Part shown: piece after piece, positions 43,119 to 52,232 of the stretch | How positions within the stretch are numbered: position 1 is the stretch's first letter | How the letters are laid out: the number at the start of each line of letters is the position of its first letter | Assembly (NCBI GenBank): GCA_013213745.1 | Contig: JABSQH010000016.1 | Location: 106,306 to 162,448, forward strand | DNA: 56,143 bases | Reading direction: 5' to 3' | Source: Ilumatobacteraceae bacterium | GTDB lineage: Bacteria > Actinomycetota > Acidimicrobiia > Acidimicrobiales > Ilumatobacteraceae | Notes under the pieces: model-generated | The model's database searches: none | Seen by the model: only the letters and a program-made list of their open reading frames with translations | What the model was told of the DNA's origin: nothing | Position numbers and translations under genes: made by a program

Positions 43119-43170
43119 GATGACAGCGTAGAGACGTCGGTCATCCGGTCGGACGGACGAATGCCAGGTT

Positions 43171-43767
43171 TCATCGGAGCACCCGTCCGCGCAGGAACTC
43201 GGCGCGTGCCGCGTCGCATGCGGGCCGGACGTGGCAGGCGTCGTCGTGGTCGTTGGTCAATCCCTCGCTCTGCATGAATGCGTACGCGGTCGTCGGGCCG
43301 AAGTAGCGCCAGCCTCGACGTTTGAGGTCCTTGGCCAATGCCGCCGACCGGTCCGTCGATGCCGGGATGGCGCCGTCCACTCGCTTTGGCTCATCGACCG
43401 CCCACGTCCAGATCCAGTCGGCGAGCGGACCCTCGGCATCGATCAATTCGATCGCCCGCTGGGCGTTGTTGATCGTTGCTTCGATCTTGCCGCGGTGACG
43501 GATGATGCCAGCGTCGTCGAGCAGCCGGGTGACATCGTCGTCGTCGAACTCAGCGACCAAGTGAATGTCGAAGTCGGCGAAGGCGGCGCGAAAGTTCTCG
43601 CGCTTGCGCAGAATGGTCAACCAACTCAGCCCCGACTGGAACCCCTCGAGACAGATCTTCTCGAAGAGCCGATCGCTTGTGGTGGTGGGTCGGCCCCACT
43701 CGTCGTCGTGGTAGGCGGTGTAGTCCGCGTGGCCGGTCGCCCACGAGCAACGCGTGGGCTCGCTCAT
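43171..43767 (-). CDS. tag: DNA-3-methyladenine glycosylase I
   Basis: 198 residues from ATG at 43767. CSWATGHADYTAYHDDEWGRP, the EKICLEGFQSGLSWLTILRKREN helix with the base-binding Glu and Trp, and C-terminal YAFMQSEGLTNDHDDACHVRP with the zinc-binding Cys and His are diagnostic of Tag. Removes 3-methyladenine from alkylated DNA. Start overlaps the DUF427 stop as TGATG. Confidence 0.95.
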   Translation of the reverse strand: MSEPTRCSWATGHADYTAYHDDEWGRPTTTSDRLFEKICLEGFQSGLSWLTILRKRENFRAAFADFDIHLVAEFDDDDVTRLLDDAGIIRHRGKIEATINNAQRAIELIDAEGPLADWIWTWAVDEPKRVDGAIPASTDRSAALAKDLKRRGWRYFGPTTAYAFMQSEGLTNDHDDACHVRPACDAARAEFLRGRVLR

Positions 43768-44054
43768 CAGTCGGTCTCGATGACCACCCCGCGCCAAAAC
43801 GCGACGTGGTCCTGGATCTCGGCCGCCGCGTCTTTGGGAACCGGGTAGTACCACGCGGCGTCCTCGTTGCGCTGTCCGTCGACCTCGATCGTGTAGTAGC
43901 TGGCTGTGCCCTTCCACGGGCATACCGAGGTGTACTCGCTGACGATCAGCACACCCTCGGTGATCGACTCGGGTGGAAAGTAGTGGTTGCCCTCGACGAT
44001 CTTGGTGTCGTCTGACTGGGCGAGGACGGTGCCGTTCCACGTCGCGGTGGCCAT
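43767..44054 (-). CDS. DUF427 family protein
   Basis: 95 residues. ATWNGTVLAQSDDTKIVEGNHYFP, TSVCPWKGTASYYTIEVDG and DAAWYYPVPKDAAAEIQDHVAFW define the DUF427 (nucleotidyltransferase-named) family, whose biochemical role is not established. Coupled to tag by a 1-base overlap, so a link to DNA damage response is possible. Confidence 0.9.
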   Translation of the reverse strand: MATATWNGTVLAQSDDTKIVEGNHYFPPESITEGVLIVSEYTSVCPWKGTASYYTIEVDGQRNEDAAWYYPVPKDAAAEIQDHVAFWRGVVIETD

Positions 44055-44097
44055 GTCTCCATCAACCCTGCGGCGAGCCGTGATGTTCCCAGGCCCG

Positions 44098-45300
44098 TCA
44101 GCCGAGCGACACGGGGAGGCGAGCCGCCGAACGATCGCTGATGTCGCGCTTCCATCCGACCTGCCCGTCGAGGGCGAGCTCGGGGAATCGGCGGAACAGG
44201 GCCGGTAGCGCGATGCGGAGCTCCAACCTGGCGAGAGCTGCGCCCAGGCAGAAGTGTGGGCCCTGCCCGAATGCGAGATGCGGGTTCGGTGACCGATGCG
44301 GGTCGAGGTCGTCGGGTCGATCGAACGCTCGCGAGTCGCGGTTGGCGGCGAGTAGGTTGAGGAATACCGCTTCGCCGCGTCGCAACTGTTGGCCGGCGAC
44401 CTCGACGTCGTCGGCGACGATGCGCATCATTGCCGTGGCCCCGCCGTCGAAGCGCAGCAGCTCTTCGACGATCGCGTTGCGCTCGTCGTCGGCGGCAGTC
44501 GCGAGCATGTCTGCGATCGCCGGGTGGTCGAGCAGTGTCAGTGTCGCAGTCGCGATCTGCGAGGCCGTGGTGTCGTGCCCGGCGAACAGCAGCAGGCTGC
44601 ACGCCCCCAACACCTCGAGGTCCGAGAGTTCATCGGTGGTCGCCAGCACGCTGACGAGATCGTCGCGAGGATCAGCGCGCCGTTCTGCGAGCAGGCTGCC
44701 GAGCACGTCGTGGAACTCCTCGCCGGCAGCGCGGGCGACCGAGAGGTAGTCGGGGCGGTCGGTGGCGCCGAACACCACCACGCCGAAGCGTTCCGACCAC
44801 CCGCGGAGCCACTCCTGCTGGTCGACCGGCACGCCGAACAGTCGGCCGATGACCGCAGCTGGGAGTTCGTGGGCGAAGGTGTCGACGAGATCAACTGCGA
44901 CCGGTCCGGCCGCCATGTCGTCGAGCAATCGATCGCACTCGGCGCCGACGTCGTCGTGTAGACCCGACACCGCCTTCGGCGTGAGCCGGCGCGCAAAGGG
45001 CGCACGCAGGCGGGTGTGTTCCGGTGGGTCGTGGAACAGCATCCATCCACGCAGGAGCTCGATCGCTCTGGCCAACGCTGCTGCGCGCTCGCCCGTCTGA
45101 CGAGCAGTGAAGGCATCCATGCGGTCGGTCGACATCGTGGGGCTGGTAAACGCCCATAAGGCTTCTTCGTGGCCCGTGAACACCCACGCCCGATGTCGTT
45201 GGCTCCAGGCCACGGGAGCGCGATCGCGCCACCTGCCGAAGTACTCATGCGGACGTTCGATGGCGTCGGCGCACAGAAAGTCGATGTCGTCGCCGCTCAT
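44098..45300 (-). CDS. Cytochrome P450 (bacterial class I)
   Basis: 400 residues. I-helix [15 protein letters not shown]-helix EELLR, and the heme-thiolate loop [19 protein letters not shown]-terminus has no membrane anchor, so soluble and dependent on a ferredoxin. Start overlaps the SDR stop by 4 bp (ATGA); the pair probably oxidises a hydrophobic substrate in sequence. Confidence 0.95.
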   Translation of the reverse strand: MSGDDIDFLCADAIERPHEYFGRWRDRAPVAWSQRHRAWVFTGHEEALWAFTSPTMSTDRMDAFTARQTGERAAALARAIELLRGWMLFHDPPEHTRLRAPFARRLTPKAVSGLHDDVGAECDRLLDDMAAGPVAVDLVDTFAHELPAAVIGRLFGVPVDQQEWLRGWSERFGVVVFGATDRPDYLSVARAAGEEFHDVLGSLLAERRADPRDDLVSVLATTDELSDLEVLGACSLLLFAGHDTTASQIATATLTLLDHPAIADMLATAADDERNAIVEELLRFDGGATAMMRIVADDVEVAGQQLRRGEAVFLNLLAANRDSRAFDRPDDLDPHRSPNPHLAFGQGPHFCLGAALARLELRIALPALFRRFPELALDGQVGWKRDISDRSAARLPVSLG

Positions 45301-46016
45301 CGGTCGGGGGCACGCATGCGGAGCCCACCATCGAGGCGGATCACGTCGCCGTTGAGCATCGGGTTCTCGATGATGTGCGCCACGAGCCTGGCGAACTCTG
45401 TCGGCGCCCCGAATCGTGCCGGGTACGCAGTGTCGTCGATCAGCTGGTCGGCGTAGGCCGCCGGGAGGCCCGCCGCCATCGACGTGTCCATCGGGCCGGG
45501 CGCGATGGTCACGACGCGTACGCCGGAGCCGCCGAGGTCGCGGGCGAGGGGCAACGTCATGCCGGTGACACCAGCTTTGGAAGCGGAGTAGGCGACGCCA
45601 CCTGTCACGCCGTCGGTTGCCGCGATCGACGACGTCATCACGATTACCCCGCGCGCGCCGTCCGGCAGTGGGTCGAGCCGACTCATGGCTGCGGCGGCCA
45701 GACGGACGCAGTTGAACGTCCCGACCAAATTGACCCGCACCGTGTGCTCGAACGCATCGAGCGAATGTGCTTCACCCCGGCGCACAACCATCCCTCCCGT
45801 TCCGCCGATGCCTGCGCAACAGACGAGTACCCGGAGGTCGGTGATCGCGTCGACCGTCGCGGCCACGCCGTCAGGATCGGTGACGTCGACGGACGGATCG
45901 CTCCGACGGTCGATGCCGTGCACGTGCGCGCCGAGTGCGTCCAACTCGTCGACCGTCGCGGCTCCGAGACCAGATGCCGAGCCGGTGACGAGCACTCCGT
46001 GTCCGGTGACGTCCAC
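45297..46016 (-). CDS. SDR dehydrogenase, HSD17B10-like
   Basis: About 239 residues from GTG at 46016; GTG at 46058 is also possible. [39 protein letters not shown], and Tyr-x3-Lys in YSASK. The charge pattern GIDRRSD indicates NAD. Resembles 3-hydroxyacyl-CoA dehydrogenase type 2. First gene of the SDR-P450 pair. Confidence 0.88.
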   Translation of the reverse strand: MDVTGHGVLVTGSASGLGAATVDELDALGAHVHGIDRRSDPSVDVTDPDGVAATVDAITDLRVLVCCAGIGGTGGMVVRRGEAHSLDAFEHTVRVNLVGTFNCVRLAAAAMSRLDPLPDGARGVIVMTSSIAATDGVTGGVAYSASKAGVTGMTLPLARDLGGSGVRVVTIAPGPMDTSMAAGLPAAYADQLIDDTAYPARFGAPTEFARLVAHIIENPMLNGDVIRLDGGLRMRAPDR

Positions 46017-46155
46017 CGGCGCAGCCTTGCAGATGCTGGTCGTACCGCTCGATCTCACATCGCCCGTAGTGTGCGGACATGGCGCAGCATGAGGTCCCGG
46101 CCTGGGCTACCTCGCCCCGTTTCGCCAGCCTCGGTGAAGCACGGGGGAGAACCGG

Positions 46156-46860
46156 TCAACGGCCGGTGACTCGCAACACGCGGCCGCGCGCGAATGGCGG
46201 CGCCGGAGCTGAGCCGACACGCTTGACGACGCGCGGCGGCACCGAGATGTCGGCGAGGAACAGCTCGCCGGTGCTGGCGGGATCGCGCAGGCCGGTCTTG
46301 GGTAGGGACAACGTCACCGTGGCATCCGGCCGCACCGCAGTACCGCCGGGTTCGCCGGTGGTCGCGTCGATCCCGGAGGGGACGTCGAGACTGATCACGC
46401 GCGCAGCCGGCGGAATCGTCTCGACCAGTTCGGCGCGACGTCCGTGCAGCACGCCACGCAGGCTGTAGCCGACGAGTGCATCGACGACGACCTCGCCATC
46501 GATCATCTTCGAGTCGTCGGACACGGAGACATCCAACCGTTCGAGGATGTCGAGCTGATGCTTCGGCACCGACGCCATGGCGTCGATCTCCTGGCCGAGG
46601 AGCACCCGTACGTCCACTCCGATGTTGGCGAGGTGTCGTGCGGCGACGAGGCCGCCGCCGCCATTGCCGCCGCTTCCGGCGAGCACCGAGACCGATGATG
46701 GTGCACCGAGGCCGACCACTTCGGCCAACGCCCGACCGGCGTTTTCCATCATTTGCACGAGCTCAATGTGCAGCTCGTCGACCATCACGCGATCGATCTC
46801 GCGCATGTCCGCAGCACTGATCCATGGCAGCGCTGCCGCATCGACAGTGGGGTGCGCCAC
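46156..46860 (-). CDS. nnrE: NAD(P)H-hydrate epimerase (YjeF N-terminal domain)
   Basis: 234 residues from GTG at 46860. MREIDRVMVDELHIELVQMMENAG, the glycine loop VLAGSGGNGGGGLVAARHL and DVPSGIDATTG are the NnrE signatures. It interconverts R and S forms of NAD(P)H hydrate for repair. The dehydratase domain is absent and must be a separate gene. Confidence 0.9.
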   Translation of the reverse strand: MAHPTVDAAALPWISAADMREIDRVMVDELHIELVQMMENAGRALAEVVGLGAPSSVSVLAGSGGNGGGGLVAARHLANIGVDVRVLLGQEIDAMASVPKHQLDILERLDVSVSDDSKMIDGEVVVDALVGYSLRGVLHGRRAELVETIPPAARVISLDVPSGIDATTGEPGGTAVRPDATVTLSLPKTGLRDPASTGELFLADISVPPRVVKRVGSAPAPPFARGRVLRVTGR

Positions 46861-46882
46861 GGCGGCTGGTGGCCGAGGGATC

Positions 46883-47353
46883 TCAGTCGCCGACCTGGGC
46901 GAGCAGGTACCGCTCGATGCCCATGTCGGCGATCATCGATTGCTGCGTTTCGATCCAGTCGAGGTGATGCTCTTCGCCGGCGACGAGCGACTCGAGGATG
47001 TCGCGGGTGGCCGGGTCGCCTTCCTCCTGCGCAAGGACGACGCCGCGTCGATACCGCTCGATTGCGGCTTGCTCGACTTGACCATCGAGGACCAGCTGTT
47101 CTTCCACAGTTTCGCCAATGCGCACGCTGCCCATCCGCTGCAGGTTCGGCATCCCGTCGAGCATGATGATGCGATCGATCAGCTTCTCGGCGTCGTGCAT
47201 CTCTTCGATCGACTCTTCGCGGTACTTGTCGGCGAGACGCTTCCAGCCCCACTTGTCACACAGCTTCGAGTGGGCGAAGTACTGATTGATGGCGGTGAGC
47301 TCAGCAGTGAGTGCCTCGTTGAGGAACTCAATTATTTTGGGCGACCCTTCCAT
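46883..47353 (-). CDS. bfr: Bacterioferritin
   Basis: 156 residues from ATG at 47353. Four-helix ferritin with the heme-ligating Met52 and ferroxidase Glu18, Glu51, and Glu and His in GEEHHLDWIE. At position 54, where E. coli Bfr has the ferroxidase His, the sequence is Asp, with His moved to 53 (EEMHDAEK). The substitution may alter iron oxidation. Followed upstream by the Bfd ferredoxin gene in the same direction, 20 bp apart. Confidence 0.92.
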   Translation of the reverse strand: MEGSPKIIEFLNEALTAELTAINQYFAHSKLCDKWGWKRLADKYREESIEEMHDAEKLIDRIIMLDGMPNLQRMGSVRIGETVEEQLVLDGQVEQAAIERYRRGVVLAQEEGDPATRDILESLVAGEEHHLDWIETQQSMIADMGIERYLLAQVGD

Positions 47354-47373
47354 AGGCCCGACCGTAGTCGGAT

Positions 47374-47562
47374 TTAGTGCTGTCGAGCACCGTCGTTGGG
47401 CCGCGCTTGGAGCACCTCGACGATCGTGTCGACGCAACCGCCGCAGCCGCCGCCGGCGCCGCAGTGGTTGGTCACGTCGCTGACCGTCAGGGCACGCCCC
47501 GCGGTATTGGCGAGTTTGTAAATCGTCCTGTCATTGACCATGTTGCAGTGACACACCACCAT
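47374..47562 (-). CDS. bfd: Bacterioferritin-associated ferredoxin
   Basis: 62 residues. BFD-type [2Fe-2S] site formed by Cys4, Cys6, Cys40 and Cys43 (VCHCNMVND and CGAGGGCGGCVDTI). Bfd reduces the mineral core of bacterioferritin to release iron. It precedes bfr in the same transcript. Confidence 0.9.
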   Translation of the reverse strand: MVVCHCNMVNDRTIYKLANTAGRALTVSDVTNHCGAGGGCGGCVDTIVEVLQARPNDGARQH

Positions 47563-47628
47563 GTCAGACCGCTCCCCGTGGCGTGCTCGTTGCGGTGTCC
47601 ATGCGTAGTTGACTCATACTTGCCGTGG

Positions 47629-48057
47629 TCATAAAGGTCGGTTAACACCATAGCTGATCCGCCGAATCTTGCCAAGTGTGAGTTCGGTCAGAGCTTGACG
47701 GTGCGGCGCCACCGTGCCTGCGGCCGCCAGCACTGTCACGACGACGAGCATCGCTGCGGGGTCTTCGATCACCGCCTCTGGTTCGACGGTTCCGATGAAC
47801 GCGACGATCATTGCGCCGACGGTGCACCACAACACGGCTCGACGCACTGCGATGGTCATGCTGACCGGACGGCTCAGAGCGAGCAGCAACGTCACCTGGA
47901 TCACGAGATAGAACGCCGACGGGTTGACTGCGCCGGCAAGTGTGAACGTCACATTGAGCACGATCGCCGCCCATAGCGCTGGGCGCACGTAGCGGTTGGC
48001 CGGCATCGAGCTGCGGCTGCGGGCGTGGTCGCCGCCGCGCCGGTTGTGGTGCTGCAT
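47629..48057 (-). CDS. Small four-span membrane protein of unknown function
   Basis: About 142 residues from ATG at 48057. The first 20 are basic and His-rich; then PALWAAIVLNVTFTLAGAV, LVIQVTLLLALSRPVSM, RRAVLWCTVGAMIVAFIGTV and MLVVVTVLAAAGTV form four hydrophobic helices. The tail (LTELTLGKIRRISYGV) is short and basic. No family recognised. It is preceded by a pseudogene, so its promoter lies in the 48058-48353 region. Confidence 0.6.
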   Translation of the reverse strand: MQHHNRRGGDHARSRSSMPANRYVRPALWAAIVLNVTFTLAGAVNPSAFYLVIQVTLLLALSRPVSMTIAVRRAVLWCTVGAMIVAFIGTVEPEAVIEDPAAMLVVVTVLAAAGTVAPHRQALTELTLGKIRRISYGVNRPL

Positions 48058-48079
48058 GCTGCGGCGCACGTCGTCGGGC

Positions 48080-48325
48080 CCCGACCTGGCTCGCGATGCC
48101 GGCTGCTTCGACCGCTGCAACCATTCGCCCTGCTGCTGCGCTATCAACGGCGAGCGGCTTCTCGCAGAACACGGCGACGCCGCGCCGCTCGGCAAAGGCG
48201 CTCGCCTTGTCGGGATCGGGGTCGTGGACGGCGACGATCTGGTGGTCGACGGAACAACGATTCAAGAAGAAGCGGTGCGTGCGGCTGATGAATCCGGCAC
48301 CGAGGAAGCCGATCGAGAGCGACAT
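48080..48325 (-). pseudogene. Truncated Gfo/Idh/MocA oxidoreductase
   Basis: ATG at 48325 opens IGFLGAGFISRTHRFF, IVAVHDPDPDKASAFAERRG, then jumps to VFCEKPLAVDSAAAGRMVAA. The ~35 residues normally between these are missing, and the remainder of the enzyme after GIASQVG is absent. Only the nucleotide-binding half and the EKP motif remain. Confidence 0.7.
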
Positions 48326-48353
48326 CGATCAGGGCGGTAGCGTGGGCTTCGAG

Positions 48354-48794
48354 ATGGCGCCGACGACGGAACTCGAACGAGCGGTGAACGAGCGATTGCT
48401 CGACCACGAGCTGCGCTACACCACCGGTCGTCGCGCGCTGGTCGAAGCACTGCGCTCCGCCGGTGGGCCGGTGACGCTGCCTGAGCTGCTCGACCTCGCT
48501 CCGAATCTGGCGCAGAGTTCGGCCTATCGAAACTTGTCACTCCTGGAAGAGGCTGGCGTGGTTCGACGCCTCGTCCATGGTGGCGAACATGCGCGGTTCG
48601 AGCTCGCCGAGGCGCTCACCGAACACCACCACCACCTGGTGTGCGACTCGTGTGGGCTGGTCCGTGATGTCGTGCTCTCCGAACGGGTCGAGGAAACACT
48701 CGATGCGTCGATCGCCGACGTCGCTCGCGCGGCAGGATTCGTGCCGCGCAATCACGCGCTCGACGTGTACGGCTCGTGCACGATCTGTCCGTAG
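48354..48794 (+). CDS. Fur-family metal-dependent repressor
   Basis: 146 residues from ATG at 48354; GTG at 48342 is an alternative. RYTTGRRALVEALRSAGGPV, PNLAQSSAYRNLSLLEEAGV, metal site GGEHARFELAEALTEHHHHLVC, and two CxxC pairs (CDSC and CTIC). The diverged recognition helix (QSSAYRNL) distinguishes it from the fur at 29807. Near the bacterioferritin genes, so an iron or heme sensor is plausible, but the same neighbourhood would fit zinc. Confidence 0.88.
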   Translation: MAPTTELERAVNERLLDHELRYTTGRRALVEALRSAGGPVTLPELLDLAPNLAQSSAYRNLSLLEEAGVVRRLVHGGEHARFELAEALTEHHHHLVCDSCGLVRDVVLSERVEETLDASIADVARAAGFVPRNHALDVYGSCTICP

Positions 48795-48832
48795 TGATGG
48801 CACCTCGGGTGGACATGACGCGCCGGCGCCGT

Positions 48833-48866
48833 CCGTCACGACGGCGGCGCAACGCCATCGTGACGG
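48833..48866. terminator. Bidirectional terminator hairpin between fur and citrate synthase
   Basis: CCGTCACGA (48833-48841) pairs with TCGTGACGG (48858-48866); after one mismatch an inner GGCG/CGCC stem encloses GCGCAA. It lies between the two convergent stops. Confidence 0.7.
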
Positions 48867-48873
48867 AATCCGG

Positions 48874-49956
48874 CTAGATGTCCGTCGGCGGTCGAGCGCC
48901 GGGACCGGTGTAGTTGGCCGTCGGGCGGATCAGTCGGCCGGTCAGCTTCTGTTCGAGGATGTGTGCGCTCCACCCGGCTGTGCGGGCGCAGGCGAACATC
49001 GCGGTGAACATGTGTGCCGGCACCTCTGCGAAGTCGAGCACGACCGCCGACCAGAACTCGACGTTCGTTGCGAGCACCCGATCGGGATAACGCTCGGCGA
49101 GCTCCGCCAGTGCTGCCTGCTCGAGGGCCTCGGCGACCTCGACGCGACTGGAACCGAGCTCACGGGCGGTCTGTCGCAAGACGCGTGCCCGTGGGTCTTC
49201 GGCGCGGTACACGCGGTGGCCGAAGCCCATCAGTCGTTCGCCGCGGTCCATCGCCCGCTTGACCCAGCCGCCGGCGTCACCTTCGTGTTCGACCTCGTCG
49301 AGCATCTGCAGCACGCGCGATGGCGCGCCGCCGTGGAGCGGGCCGGACAGTGCGCCGACCGCCCCCGACAATGAGGCCGCAGCGTCGGCGCCCGTCGAGG
49401 CGATCACTCGTCCGGTGAACGTCGACGCGTTCATGCCGTGCTCGGCCGCCGAGATCCAGTAGGCGTCGACCGCTGCGACGTGATCGGGATCTGGGTCGCC
49501 GCGCCAGCGACGCATGAACCGTTCCGTGATCGTCTTCGACCCGTCGATGTGGCTCTGCGGGACCATCGGGTGGCCGAGCCCGCGAGCCGATTGGGCAACG
49601 AACGACAGCGCCATCACCGAGGCCCTGGCCAAGTCCTCGCGCAACTGTGCTGCATCGATGTCGAGAATCTGGCGCATCCCCCAGAAGGGGGCGAGCATCG
49701 CGAGCGCACTCTGTACGTCGACGCGGATGTCGCCGGAGTGCACCGGGATCGGGAATGGTTCTGCGGGCGGCAGTCCCGGTTCGAACGCTCCGTCGACCAG
49801 GAGCCCCCACACTTTGCCGTAGTCGTAGGTACCGACGAGATCCTCGATGTCAACACCTCGATATCGCAGCGACCCACCCTCTCGGTCCGGTTCGGCGATC
49901 GTTGTTTCGAAGGCGACGACGCCTTCGAGGCCGTGCTGCACTTCTCTGACAGTCAT
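48874..49956 (-). CDS. Citrate synthase (type II-like, short form)
   Basis: 360 residues. GLEGVVAFETTIAEPDREGGSLRYRGVDIEDL at the start, catalytic His in SAAEHGMNAST and FGHRVYR, and the Asp-region Glu VEFWSAVVL. The 360-residue length fits the citrate/methylcitrate synthase group. It condenses acetyl- or propionyl-CoA with oxaloacetate. 147 bp upstream to the next gene hold its promoter. Confidence 0.93.
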   Translation of the reverse strand: MTVREVQHGLEGVVAFETTIAEPDREGGSLRYRGVDIEDLVGTYDYGKVWGLLVDGAFEPGLPPAEPFPIPVHSGDIRVDVQSALAMLAPFWGMRQILDIDAAQLREDLARASVMALSFVAQSARGLGHPMVPQSHIDGSKTITERFMRRWRGDPDPDHVAAVDAYWISAAEHGMNASTFTGRVIASTGADAAASLSGAVGALSGPLHGGAPSRVLQMLDEVEHEGDAGGWVKRAMDRGERLMGFGHRVYRAEDPRARVLRQTARELGSSRVEVAEALEQAALAELAERYPDRVLATNVEFWSAVVLDFAEVPAHMFTAMFACARTAGWSAHILEQKLTGRLIRPTANYTGPGARPPTDI

Positions 49957-50103
49957 TCCAACTCCACTTCGTCGAGGTCCACGTCGCCACTACGCGGACG
50001 GGTTCCCTTGTGTGCGCCACGTTGCGCCGACGGGGATCATCCCACGGAACGCGCGCCGAGTACATACGAACGTCACCGTTGACGTGCGCCTCCGCACGAC
50101 GGG

Positions 50104-50949
50104 TCAGACGATGGCGACGTTGTTCTCGCGGGCCCGCCCGGCCAACCGACCGATCAACCACTGTGCGCCCCGTGGTGAGACACGAGCGGCAACGTCGAAA
50201 ACGTGGGCGTCTGGCCCGATGAGGGCGCGTCTCTTGTTCTTGAGCATCGCGCCCAGGATCCACCTGGCCGCCTGATCCGGCGTGGTGCGGGCCAGCTGCT
50301 CGAATTGCGTTGCTGCTTCCTCGGGGTCGATCTCGTCGGGAAAGGAGATGGCGTTGCGGGCGATGTCCGTACGGATGCCGCCGGGATGGATCGTTGTTGC
50401 CGACACACAGCTGTCGGCGATGTCGAGTTCCGTGCGGAGTGCCTCGGTGTAGCCACGCACGGCGAACTTGGAGGAGTTGTAGGCCGCCTGGCTCGGAATG
50501 CCGAGCAGGCCGAACACGCTGGAGATGTTCACGACGTGGCCCTCGCCGCTCGCCTCCAGCAACGGCAAAAACGAGGTCGTGCCGTTGACGACCCCCCAGA
50601 AGTTGATGTCCATCACCTGGCGGAAGTCAGTGAGTTTCATCTCGACGACGTCGGCGCCGAGCGCGATCCCGGCGTTGTTGATGATCGCGTTGACCCGTCC
50701 GAACCCGCTGTTGGTCTGCTGAGCCCAGGCGGCGACCGCGTCGCTGTCGGTGACGTCGACGATCGTCGTCGTCACGCGCACGATGCTGTGCTCTCGGGCA
50801 GTTGCAGCTGTGACGTCGAGTCCATCGGCGTCGACGTCGCTCAACGCCACGTGGGCGCCACGTCGAGCACACTCGATCGCCAACGCCCGCCCGATACCGG
50901 AGCCCGCCCCGGTGATGGCCACGACGCGATCATCGAGGGCGCGGATCAT
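50104..50949 (-). CDS. Short-chain dehydrogenase
   Basis: 281 residues. VVAITGAGSGIGRALAIE, IINNAGIALG, Ser in NISSVFGLLG and Tyr-x3-Lys in YNSSK. The C-terminal extension (ARTTPDQAARWILGAMLKNKRR) belongs to the group often annotated near acetoin or steroid genes. Substrate unknown. Confidence 0.88.
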   Translation of the reverse strand: MIRALDDRVVAITGAGSGIGRALAIECARRGAHVALSDVDADGLDVTAATAREHSIVRVTTTIVDVTDSDAVAAWAQQTNSGFGRVNAIINNAGIALGADVVEMKLTDFRQVMDINFWGVVNGTTSFLPLLEASGEGHVVNISSVFGLLGIPSQAAYNSSKFAVRGYTEALRTELDIADSCVSATTIHPGGIRTDIARNAISFPDEIDPEEAATQFEQLARTTPDQAARWILGAMLKNKRRALIGPDAHVFDVAARVSPRGAQWLIGRLAGRARENNVAIV

Positions 50950-51026
50950 TGTTCGTCGAAGCGGATCGGCAACATCATCGGGGCAGTCTCGCGGGGCGCG
51001 CCCCCGGCCAGCGAAACGGGCCCGGC

Positions 51027-51292
51027 TCAGCGCGGGTTGCGCGCCAGCTGGAGCGCGAGTTTGCCGAACGCGCGGATGCGAACGACGTCGGGGGCGCCGG
51101 TGTCACCGAGCACGTCGAGGAGCACCCTGCTCACCGGTCGGGTGGTGGCGAAGTCGACGGTGTCGGATTTCGCCGCTTCGTGGCCGACGAGTCCGATGCG
51201 TTCGATTTCCCATGCCGCTGACGGCGCGGTTCGACACCGCCGGACTCGCCGCCTTCCTGTCGCAACTGGCGACCACCGCCGGAGACGGATGA
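51027..51292. other. Intergenic stretch holding two opposed gene-end fragments
   Basis: The minus strand from about 51209 to 51027 reads KSDTVDFATTRPVSRVLLDV and RIRAFGKLALQLARNPR to a stop, a protein-like tail. The plus strand from 51212 reads PLTARFDTAGLAAFLSQLAT to TGA at 51290-51292. Neither has an upstream body or known family. Probably debris of two lost genes. Nothing else is visible in 50950-51321. Confidence 0.35.
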
Positions 51293-51321
51293 ACAGTCGC
51301 ACGGCTACCGTGCGCAAGGCG

Positions 51322-52011
51322 ATGAGCAACAACCGAGAGTTCCGTCAGTCCCGCTTCCAACCCCCGCCCGGCGCCTGTGAAATCCTGCTCGTGCGTCACG
51401 GGGAGTCGGCACCGCACGTCGAAGGTGAGTCGTTCCCGCTGGTCGACGGCCACGGCGACCCACCGCTGGCGCCCGACGGACACGCCCAGGCCGAGCTCGC
51501 CGCCGAACGGCTCATCGCCACCGGCGAGCAGATCGCCGCGGTGTACGTCACGTCGCTGCAGCGCACCCGCCAGACGGCGCAACCACTCCTCGATCGGATC
51601 GGACTCGAGGCGCGGGTCGAGCCCGACTTACGCGAGGTGTTCCTCGGCGACTGGGAGGGCGGGGAGTTCCGCAAACGGGTGGCCGATGGTGATCCGCTTG
51701 CGTTGGAGATGCGCGCAGCCCAGCGGTGGGACGTGATTCCCAACGGTGAGCCGGCCGACGACTTCGAACGCAGGGTCCGTGCCGGCATCGAACGGATTGC
51801 GGCTGCGCACCCCGATGAGGTCGTCGTGGCGGTGGTCCACGGTGGGGTCATCGGACAGATCGTCAACATCGCGGCGGGCACGTCGGGGTTCACCTTCGTC
51901 GGGGCCGACAATGCGTCGATCTCCCATATCGTCGTCGACGGTCACCAATGGATCGTGCGGTGCTTCAACGACACGTCGCACCTGACGCCGACGTTCAGTA
52001 CCGCCGGTTAG
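51322..52011 (+). CDS. Histidine phosphatase family protein
   Basis: 229 residues from ATG at 51322. Catalytic ILLVRHGESAPHVEG (RHG motif with the phospho-accepting His), SLQRTRQTAQPLLDR, EVFLGDWEGGEFR and the second His in VAVVHGGVIGQI. Acts on a small phosphomonoester, as in phosphoglycerate mutase-like proteins. It ends with TTAG shared with the convergent small gene. Confidence 0.9.
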   Translation: MSNNREFRQSRFQPPPGACEILLVRHGESAPHVEGESFPLVDGHGDPPLAPDGHAQAELAAERLIATGEQIAAVYVTSLQRTRQTAQPLLDRIGLEARVEPDLREVFLGDWEGGEFRKRVADGDPLALEMRAAQRWDVIPNGEPADDFERRVRAGIERIAAAHPDEVVVAVVHGGVIGQIVNIAAGTSGFTFVGADNASISHIVVDGHQWIVRCFNDTSHLTPTFSTAG

Positions 52012-52208
52012 GCGCTGACCTGATCGGCGTCACCCGACCCGTTCGCTGCCGATCGCGACCGAGCAGCATCGACGCGGGTGTGCAGACGATCCCGTAGCTC
52101 GTCGGGCTCGGCATCGTCCCACGTCCGGCTTTGGCGGACGACGTAGAACCCTGCAGCCGTCGCCAAGCCGACGACGCCTGCCAATCCGATCCACTTCCAT
52201 GCACGCAC
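52008..52208 (-). CDS. 66-residue single-span membrane protein
   Basis: GTG at 52208 begins RAWKWIGLAGVVGLATAAGF, one membrane helix, followed by a polar DDAEPDELRDRLHTRVDAAR segment. Typical of small actinobacterial anchor proteins; no family named. Stop overlaps the phosphatase stop. Confidence 0.6.
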   Translation of the reverse strand: MRAWKWIGLAGVVGLATAAGFYVVRQSRTWDDAEPDELRDRLHTRVDAARSRSAANGSGDADQVSA

Positions 52209-52232
52209 TGGATGCGTAGCGTACGGGCCGGG

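Noticed and set aside
50203-52011. A 602-residue plus-strand protein.
   Set aside because: Only the part from 51322 is a histidine phosphatase; upstream is antisense to an SDR gene.
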